Below are positions 1 through 4,830 of a DNA stretch of 7,702 nucleotides, piece by piece; positions within the stretch are counted from its first letter, which is position 1; the number at the start of each line of letters is the position of its first letter. Source of the DNA: Globobulimina sp. (taxonomy: Eukaryota > Foraminifera > Rotaliida); assembly GCA_003354225.1 (NCBI GenBank), contig PIVH01000128.1, positions 1 to 7,702 of the forward strand, read 5' to 3'. A model generated the notes under the pieces. That model saw nothing but the letters and a program-made list of their open reading frames with translations, was not told the origin of the DNA and did no database searches. Made by a program: the position numbers and the translations under genes.

Positions 1-295
1 AGAAGAAATAATAAATATGTTTCTGACATACCAGATGTAAGTGATCTTGTGATGGTTGGAATAGATAAAGCTACTACAGACATTATCGCAACGTAGAACA
101 TATTGCTCTTATTGTGAATTTGAATTCGGAGGTTTGCGAGATGGTAAATGCGGTTATGCGCACGAAACACCAGTTAGTGCATGCAGCTGCAATGGGAAAA
201 GCGAATTTTTTGAGCTTCCCATGGGTTTTGCTTCCCATGGAGCTAGTTGGATTTATTTGGAAAAAAAAGAAGAAAAGGAAAAAAAGTTCCTTTAA
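1..295 (+). CDS. 3' end of an unrecognised cysteine-rich protein (partial, spliced)
   Basis: Only the last part of the gene is in the window, read as join(<1..36, 80..295), giving 83 residues and a TAA stop. The unspliced first frame stops at 94-96. Removing a GTAAGT...ACAG intron joins it in phase 0 to a frame that is open to 295. The peptide looks like genuine protein: CxxC (YCSYCEFEFGG), then GKCGYAHE and SACSCNG, giving five Cys in 29 residues, followed by a Lys/Glu-rich end. The spacing suggests a small metal-binding or disulfide-bonded fold, but I do not recognise a family. The last four residues, KKFL, match the KKxx endoplasmic-reticulum retrieval pattern. That would matter only if the missing upstream part has a membrane span. 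The overlapping frame from 114 gives a low-complexity peptide and is less convincing. Confidence is moderate for coding and low for function. Confidence 0.5.
37..79 (+). other. Probable spliceosomal intron, 43 nt, in the partial gene
   Basis: The donor is GAT|GTAAGT and the acceptor is CTACTACAG|ACA. The intron is phase 0. Its length is not a multiple of three, and removing it avoids an in-frame TAG and joins two open frames. There is no homology anchor across the junction, so support is by frame and splice signals only. Confidence 0.5.
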
Positions 296-329
296 ACTTC
301 TTTATATTTTTACATAAAGTACTTCACTA

Positions 330-447
330 TGTTCTGTGTTTGTCTTGGGTTTGTTCTGTGTTTGCTATTTCATGCTGGAAACACAAATAGTGTTGGAATA
401 TACCAAACATCAACAACAACATAGAAAGCATTGCCAACAACAACATA
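330..447. repeat. Two pairs of 13-bp direct repeats upstream of the kinase gene
   Basis: TGTTCTGTGTTTG occurs at 330-342 and 352-364. CAACAACAACATA occurs at 411-423 and 435-447. The members of each pair start 22 to 24 bp apart. They lie in the 280-bp gap between the partial gene and the kinase. No other clear signal is seen in the gap. A TATAAG at 476-481 could be a TATA-like element but is weak in such AT-rich DNA. The repeats could be regulatory or simple slippage products. Confidence 0.5.
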
Positions 448-575
448 ATCGATGACAACCATGTCAATTGCCTGCTATAAGTATTGTTGCCATTATATTT
501 AAGGTTTACTAAAGTAACTAAACTCTTTTTCATCAAAACACTCATCTTTCAAACACTCTAACAAAGCAAACAAAT

Positions 576-1946
576 ATGTTGATATACCCAAATCCAGACC
601 AATATCAAATGAGTCATGATCATAATGAGAAAACTCTAAATAATAGTTCCAATACAACCAGCTATAAATATGTGACAATCAAACTGATTGGTTCGGGCAC
701 ATTTGGTGAGATTTGGAATGTGATTGAAAAATATGATGTGAATAAATGCCACCAAAAACAGAGTCAATACGCAATAAAAATGATTAAAAATGAAATTAAC
801 ATAAATTGTAATATAAATCGTAGAAAGAAATATGAACAAATATTTGTGAATGAAGGTAAACGAGTTTTACATTTAAATAAGATTCCAACTGTAGAAGTTG
901 GCAAACATTTCATTATTAAATGTAAAGAATTATTGTATTGTACAAGTGCGAATAATCCGATATTGCATTTATTGCCATTGCCATTGATTGGACCATGTCT
1001 TGTGATGGAATTATGCGGTTATTCATTATCACAATATATGAGGTTTCATGAATGTACAAATACAAAAATGTCTTTATCGACAATTCGCTGCATTTCAGTC
1101 CAGATATTGTTTGCAATGTCTTTCCTTCATGGAATTGGTGAATGTATACATTCGGATTTAAAACCAGATAATATCTTAATTAATTATGGGGATTGTTACA
1201 ATGTGCAAACAAATGAGAAAATATTATCAAAAAGTCCACAGATAAAAATCGTAGACTTTGGCAATGCCATTGATATTAATAGGCATAAAAAATTAAAATC
1301 ATTCCAACTCCAATCATTATGGTATCGATCACCTGAAGTTTTACTGGGAAATTCTGAAGAAATTTCGCCATTAATTGATATGTGGAGTATTGGCTGTATT
1401 TTATTTGAATTAAGTTCGTTGAATAAATTGAATAAAAGAAAACGTTTGTTTACAGCGAATAAACTTAATCCAGCACATGTTGTGTATAAAATAAGTGCGG
1501 AATTATGTAGATTTCCACATTATGTCTATAATCCACATAAATCATTCCATTATGATCATTATATCAATGATATTCAAATTAGCAATGAATCATCATATCT
1601 TAAATTAAAAAATGAGCGAAAATTACAATTAATTAATAATTTACAATCGAAAATTAACATTAATAAAGAATTTAGGTATTTGATTGATTTATTATCAGCT
1701 TTGTTAGATTTAAATCCATTCACAAGATATACGTCTGAAGATGCCATAAGACATAAGTTTATTGTTTATAATTATACAAACAAAAATAATGAGTGTATAC
1801 AAAATAAAATCCATCCCATTATCAAATCATGTGACGATAAGCAAAGACAAAACAAAATTAATATGCAAATAAAATTAAATGAATCTGTTGTAACTAGCAA
1901 CATAAGCAAATCATTTCCGATCATCACTGCAAAACAACATTTATAA
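576..1946 (+). CDS. CMGC-group protein kinase, DYRK/CLK/HIPK-like, intronless
   Basis: A 456-residue Ser/Thr-type kinase with the catalytic domain at about residues 31-397. Visible landmarks: Gly-rich loop GSGTFG (39-44), ATP-binding Lys in YAIK (K68), likely helix-C Glu in VNEG (E93), hinge MEL (144-146), catalytic loop HSDLKPDN (192-199, D194), DFG (227-229), YRSPEVLLG (250-258), DMWSIGC (268-274) and the closing Arg R384. HSD in place of HRD is typical of DYRK, HIPK and CLK kinases. The roughly 100-residue stretch between DMWSIGC and R384 fits a CMGC insert. All core catalytic residues are present, so it is probably active. An oddity is that the loop before the YRSPE motif lacks the Tyr and Arg typical of DYRKs. 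The N-terminal 30 residues and C-terminal 60 residues are polar and Asn/Lys-rich, with no recognised domain. The start has A at -3, and M12 is a possible alternative. The substrate is unknown. Confidence 0.93.
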   Translation: MLIYPNPDQYQMSHDHNEKTLNNSSNTTSYKYVTIKLIGSGTFGEIWNVIEKYDVNKCHQKQSQYAIKMIKNEININCNINRRKKYEQIFVNEGKRVLHLNKIPTVEVGKHFIIKCKELLYCTSANNPILHLLPLPLIGPCLVMELCGYSLSQYMRFHECTNTKMSLSTIRCISVQILFAMSFLHGIGECIHSDLKPDNILINYGDCYNVQTNEKILSKSPQIKIVDFGNAIDINRHKKLKSFQLQSLWYRSPEVLLGNSEEISPLIDMWSIGCILFELSSLNKLNKRKRLFTANKLNPAHVVYKISAELCRFPHYVYNPHKSFHYDHYINDIQISNESSYLKLKNERKLQLINNLQSKININKEFRYLIDLLSALLDLNPFTRYTSEDAIRHKFIVYNYTNKNNECIQNKIHPIIKSCDDKQRQNKINMQIKLNESVVTSNISKSFPIITAKQHL

Positions 1947-1970
1947 ATGTTCAAAATGTACAATGTATTA

Positions 1971-1976
1971 AATAAA
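1971..1976 (+). terminator. Poly(A) signal of the kinase gene
   Basis: AATAAA begins 24 bases after the kinase stop codon in an AT-rich stretch, a plausible position for cleavage and polyadenylation shortly downstream. Confidence 0.55.
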
Positions 1977-2016
1977 ATAATTAACATATTTTTGCCGTGT
2001 TTTAATCTGTTTTATT

Positions 2017-2045
2017 GTTTGTGTGCATTTGTTTATGTGCATTTG
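2017..2045. repeat. Imperfect tandem duplication, 14-bp period
   Basis: Two 15-base copies share one base at the junction (2031) and differ at one position (G or A). This is probably slippage, and no function is apparent. Confidence 0.5.
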
Positions 2046-2287
2046 CGTTGAAAACCAAACACATTATAAAACAATATAAAATAATATCAAACATTGTAAA
2101 ACTATGATCATGACAAATTAATCAGGATTTATACAAGAAAATGCACCAAAATGACTACAACAAATAACTCAATTATTTGCAATGTTTGATACTGATGCAT
2201 GAAAAGTGTTCGTTCAGTGCGATGTGGTGAGTATATATACTTGTTGGTTATCAAAATGTTCACAAGAAATGAGATAATCTCAGCAGC

Positions 2288-2359
2288 GGGTCAGTGGTCT
2301 AGTGGTATGATTCTCGTTTCGGGTGCGAGAGGCCGCGAGTTCGATTCTCGCCTGACCCC
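2288..2359 (+). tRNA. trnP(cgg): tRNA-Pro (anticodon CGG)
   Basis: The 72-nt cloverleaf folds well. The acceptor stem GGGTCAG (2288-2294) pairs fully with CTGACCC (2352-2358), and the discriminator is C2359, as in eukaryotic tRNA-Pro. The anticodon stem CTCGT/GCGAG includes one G-T pair. The 7-base loop 2318-2324 places CGG at 2320-2322, which reads CCG proline codons. The T arm is GCGAG-TTCGATT-CTCGC (2335-2351). The A box TGGTCTAGTGG (2295-2305) and B box GTTCGATTC (2339-2347) fit internal RNA polymerase III promoters. No CCA is encoded and there is no intron, consistent with a nuclear gene. Confidence 0.97.
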
Positions 2360-2710
2360 CTTCATAATTTATGTTTTGTACGTTCAAATGTATATAGGGT
2401 GAACTTTTGATATAATTATTATTGCACATCCAACAATATGGCCGGATTGCACCATATTTGGTTCAGTTATACTTTTTAGACAGAAACTGTTTGCTATAAC
2501 TTTGTCTTAGGTTTGCAAAAGGGGGTGGGTATAATTCTATAATTTTTCGGAAAAGAGAGATAATGGCACAAGGTATACATACAGTTCACCACACAAAACA
2601 ATAGTAAATTTATTTTATTTTTAAACGAATTAGATATTCAATTTAGTGTTTCGTTCGTCTGCCAAGTTTTTTCACTTGGAAAGTCAAGTAAAGTGTGTTT
2701 TGTTTGAAAG
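2360..2710. other. Intergenic region upstream of the SPRY-like gene
   Basis: This 351-bp stretch lies between the tRNA and the SPRY-like start codon. It must contain the promoter and 5' UTR of the latter, but no clear TATA box or initiator stands out. A small inverted repeat (CCAAGT at 2662-2667, ACTTGG at 2674-2679, six-base T-rich loop) could form a weak hairpin in the 5' UTR. I see no coding signal. Confidence 0.5.
2374..2377 (+). terminator. Possible RNA polymerase III terminator for tRNA-Pro
   Basis: The first run of four T residues after the tRNA lies 15 bases past its end. Four T is the minimum that usually suffices in eukaryotes, so the assignment is tentative. Confidence 0.4.
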
Positions 2711-3385
2711 ATGTCAGCGATAACAACTAGATGCGAGTTGGAGGAGTTGTTAGTGTATGGCTTTATTCATTTGTACTGCACATCGTGTGTTGTGCCAGAT
2801 GCACTCAAACAATTATGTTTTTCAATGTATTTTATTGCATTTGATACTTGGGATCTACAAAAATCACATAGTGATTTTAGCATCGATGAGAATACAAATG
2901 TATTAACAACAATAAACCATTTAGTATTTAGCGGTTCATGGATAAACGCATTTGGATCTTTTATAATAAAAAAAGGTGAAACACAAACATGGAACATAAG
3001 AATAATGAATAGCGCTGATGGCAGAGCGGTTATGTTCGGTATCATTGATGTCAAAGATGTGTCACATATATCTAAAGATAATTTTTTTTGTGATCCTACA
3101 ACTTTTTACAAACATTCGTCATATGCATATTACGGATATAATGGAGATAAATTTCACTCTGAAAATGGAAGAAGTAAATATGGGGCAAAGTGGAATAAGA
3201 ACGATATAATAACAATGGAATTGGATATGACTGAAACTCATAATAAGAAGCATGGTGTATTATCATTTGAAAAAAACAATGAGAGTCAAGGAATACTTGC
3301 AAATAACATTGATCTAAATAGGCAGTATTGTATGGCTGTAGCAGTCATTTATAATGAAGTAATCGAACTGGTGCATAATAATTAA
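2711..3385 (+). CDS. SPRY/B30.2-like domain protein
   Basis: An intronless 224-residue protein. Residues about 136-221 follow the SPRY pattern: YAYYGYNGDKF near 138-148, an NGRSKYG turn, a W with a polar turn (WNKNDIITMELDM, 161-173), a strand and turn HGVLSFEKNNESQGIL (181-196), and a closing YCMAVAVIYNEVIELV (206-221). SPRY domains are beta-sandwiches that bind protein partners, often in ubiquitin ligases or signalling scaffolds. No RING, B-box or kelch domain accompanies it. The N-terminal 50 residues (LLVYGFI, then VPDALKQLCFSMYF, then DTWD) form an amphipathic helical stretch of a kind I loosely recall before SPRY-like domains in protists. No signal peptide or membrane span is evident. 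The start ATG has A at -3. The gene converges on the actin-like gene with only 11 bp between stop codons, so the two 3' UTRs must overlap. The SPRY call rests on pattern recognition, and the biological role is unknown. Confidence 0.7.
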   Translation: MSAITTRCELEELLVYGFIHLYCTSCVVPDALKQLCFSMYFIAFDTWDLQKSHSDFSIDENTNVLTTINHLVFSGSWINAFGSFIIKKGETQTWNIRIMNSADGRAVMFGIIDVKDVSHISKDNFFCDPTTFYKHSSYAYYGYNGDKFHSENGRSKYGAKWNKNDIITMELDMTETHNKKHGVLSFEKNNESQGILANNIDLNRQYCMAVAVIYNEVIELVHNN

Positions 3386-3396
3386 GACACTACTTT

Positions 3397-4787
3397 TTAA
3401 AAACATTTTCGATGTACAATCTGCGCACCAATTTCATCATATTCATCTTTAAACACCCACGATTTTCCAAATGAGCACATCGACGCTAAAAGAGAACCGC
3501 CGATCCAAACACTATACTTCCGATCTGCGGGGACACGCACTTTAACCTTTGGCCAAATCGGTAGATGTTTGCAAATCACATTCACCACATCTTTATATAA
3601 CATGTTGCTACAATTATGCCTCAAATATCCATCCACCAGAATATCATCTTTACTCTTCATTATTTTATAGATTTCATTCTCTAATCGCTTACCAAATCCA
3701 CCAAACATAGTATTGCCACCACTTAACACAATATTACTGCATAAAACACTAAAATCTGTCTCGCATTTCGTCATTGAGCTATACAATAATTTATGTATTC
3801 CATCAGCTTCCTCTCCAAGTCCAACCATCCACGGTTTAAATAATATTTCCGTGCATCGAAAGCGTTCGCTGCTCATAGTTATAACATGCCCGTCTGGCAA
3901 AACGTACATTTTATCAATCTGACTATGATCAGCCTCATATTGTTCCAGTTCATATTCATAATCCTCTGCTATAAAACCATATTTTTCTTTAATATCTTGA
4001 TAAGTTAAACTATATATGATTGCATCAATATGTTTATCTGTTGATCCACTCGCAATATTTGCATGTCCTCACATCACAGTGTCTCAACTTATAATATCTT
4101 CTTTCATTCATTATCGTTCTATCATTGTCACCAATATTCTTTCGCAGATAATTTGTTACATCATAGCCACCAATGTTCAATGTGGAAATTGCGTATTTTA
4201 AAGCATGTCCTTCATAAATTGGAACACAAAAAGTTGAGCACCCGCTCTCTAATACAATTCCATTGCGTCTTCCAGCGGCGAATAAGGATAAAAGAGAAGT
4301 CATTGATAGATACATTCCCGGAACATTAAATTGTTCAAACATAATTTCTGCAGTTTTTTCTCTGTTTGGTCTTGGGTTTAATGGCGACTCTGTTAACAAT
4401 ACATAAAGTTCTTCAGGTTGGCAGTGTAATTCCTTGGTGTTTGGAGAAATGTGTATACAACGTATTTGAAATAAAATATAAAAATACGTTATAAAGTGTA
4501 TGGTGCCATATTTTTTCCATATCATTCCAATCCATGACAATCCCATTTTTTATAGGCCACTTGTTGAGCAAAACACCTCTTTTAGATTGTGCTTCATCGC
4601 CAACATAGGCATCTTTTTGGGCCATACCAACCATAGTATCTTTATGCCGAGCTCTACCAACAATTGATGGAAACACTGCCCGCGGTGCATCATCCCCTCC
4701 ATATCCTGCTTTTATCATACAACTTCCATTATCAATCACTAATTGGTGTGACCAGTCTTCAGAATACCAGCAATCAGAATCTGTCAT
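3397..4787 (-). CDS. Divergent actin paralogue (three exons)
   Basis: Exon 1 is 4488-4787, exon 2 runs from 4432 to about 4078, and exon 3 from about 3995 to 3397, giving about 417 residues against 375 for actin. The family is unmistakable: [14 protein letters not shown], a DNase-loop-like [66 protein letters not shown] and the C-terminal IVHRKCF. Differences from muscle actin fall on key residues (actin numbering): G15 to C, H73 to N, Q137 to T (residue 145), D154 to E (162), D157 to C (165), and H161 lost within a one-residue deletion. K18 and the GG before the adenosine site remain. About 32 extra residues sit before [14 protein letters not shown]. The N-terminus is 8 residues longer than muscle actin. 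It probably still folds and binds nucleotide, but ATP hydrolysis is doubtful. The start MTDSD has A at -3, and in-frame upstream ATGs would run into the divergent esterase gene. The second intron boundary is uncertain. Confidence 0.9.
3996..4077 (-). other. Actin-like gene intron 2 (boundaries uncertain)
   Basis: The frame must change between the exon 2 frame, which ends in a TAA near 4034, and the exon 3 frame carrying [14 protein letters not shown], which opens near 4068. The listed choice (GTGATG...CAAG, 82 nt, phase 1) gives 417 residues and nearly the actin length here. Alternatives that keep the frame are 4010-4088 (79 nt, GTTGAG...TATAG), 4038-4131 (94 nt, GTGACA...ACAG) and 4038-4077 (40 nt, GTGATG...ACAG). 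The listed choice replaces the conserved Asp of DIKEK with Tyr, while the others keep it. The interval is not T-rich like the other introns. Confidence 0.4.
4433..4487 (-). other. Actin-like gene intron 1 (55 nt, GT...AAG)
   Basis: The donor is AAC|GTATTT and the acceptor CACCAAG|GAA, phase 0. Removal joins TLYN to [15 protein letters not shown], matching the actin family with no gap (FYNELRVAPEEHP in muscle actin). The boundary is therefore anchored by homology on both sides. The acceptor is AAG. Confidence 0.92.
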
Positions 4788-4830
4788 GATCAGATGTGTT
4801 TTAGTAAATAAACAAAAACGTTTTTTCAAC
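4788..4830. promoter_or_regulatory. 43-bp head-to-head spacer between actin-like and esterase genes
   Basis: The chosen start codons of the two divergent genes are only 43 bp apart. The spacer is AT-rich (TTTTAGTAAATAAA, then CGTTTTTTC) with no obvious TATA box. Either the core promoters overlap the opposite gene's 5' end, or both 5' UTRs are extremely short. Bidirectional promoter function is inferred from the layout only. Confidence 0.45.

Larger units (their letters stand above)
1947..2287. other. Intergenic region between the kinase and tRNA genes
   Basis: This 341-bp stretch holds the kinase poly(A) signal and an imperfect tandem duplication with a 14-bp period (GTTTGTGTGCATTTG at 2017-2031, GTTTATGTGCATTTG at 2031-2045). 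Otherwise it is AT-rich sequence with no convincing coding potential on either strand. Confidence 0.6.

Noticed and set aside
114-317. 67-codon plus frame starting at 114
   Set aside because: It overlaps the cysteine-rich frame 80-295, which is more protein-like and joins an upstream open frame through a good GTAAGT intron.
327-545. 72-codon minus-strand frame upstream of the kinase, with a hydrophobic middle
   Set aside because: The Leu-rich stretch is the antisense of the CAACAACAAC repeats. No homology pattern or supporting context is seen, though it cannot be fully excluded without RNA data.
2199-2402. 67-codon plus-strand frame covering the tRNA
   Set aside because: It reads straight through the tRNA-Pro gene, and the peptide is an artefact of tRNA stems with no protein-like pattern.
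2767-3302. Minus-strand frames opposite the SPRY-like gene
   Set aside because: They are shadows of the plus-strand coding frame, with no recognisable protein pattern.
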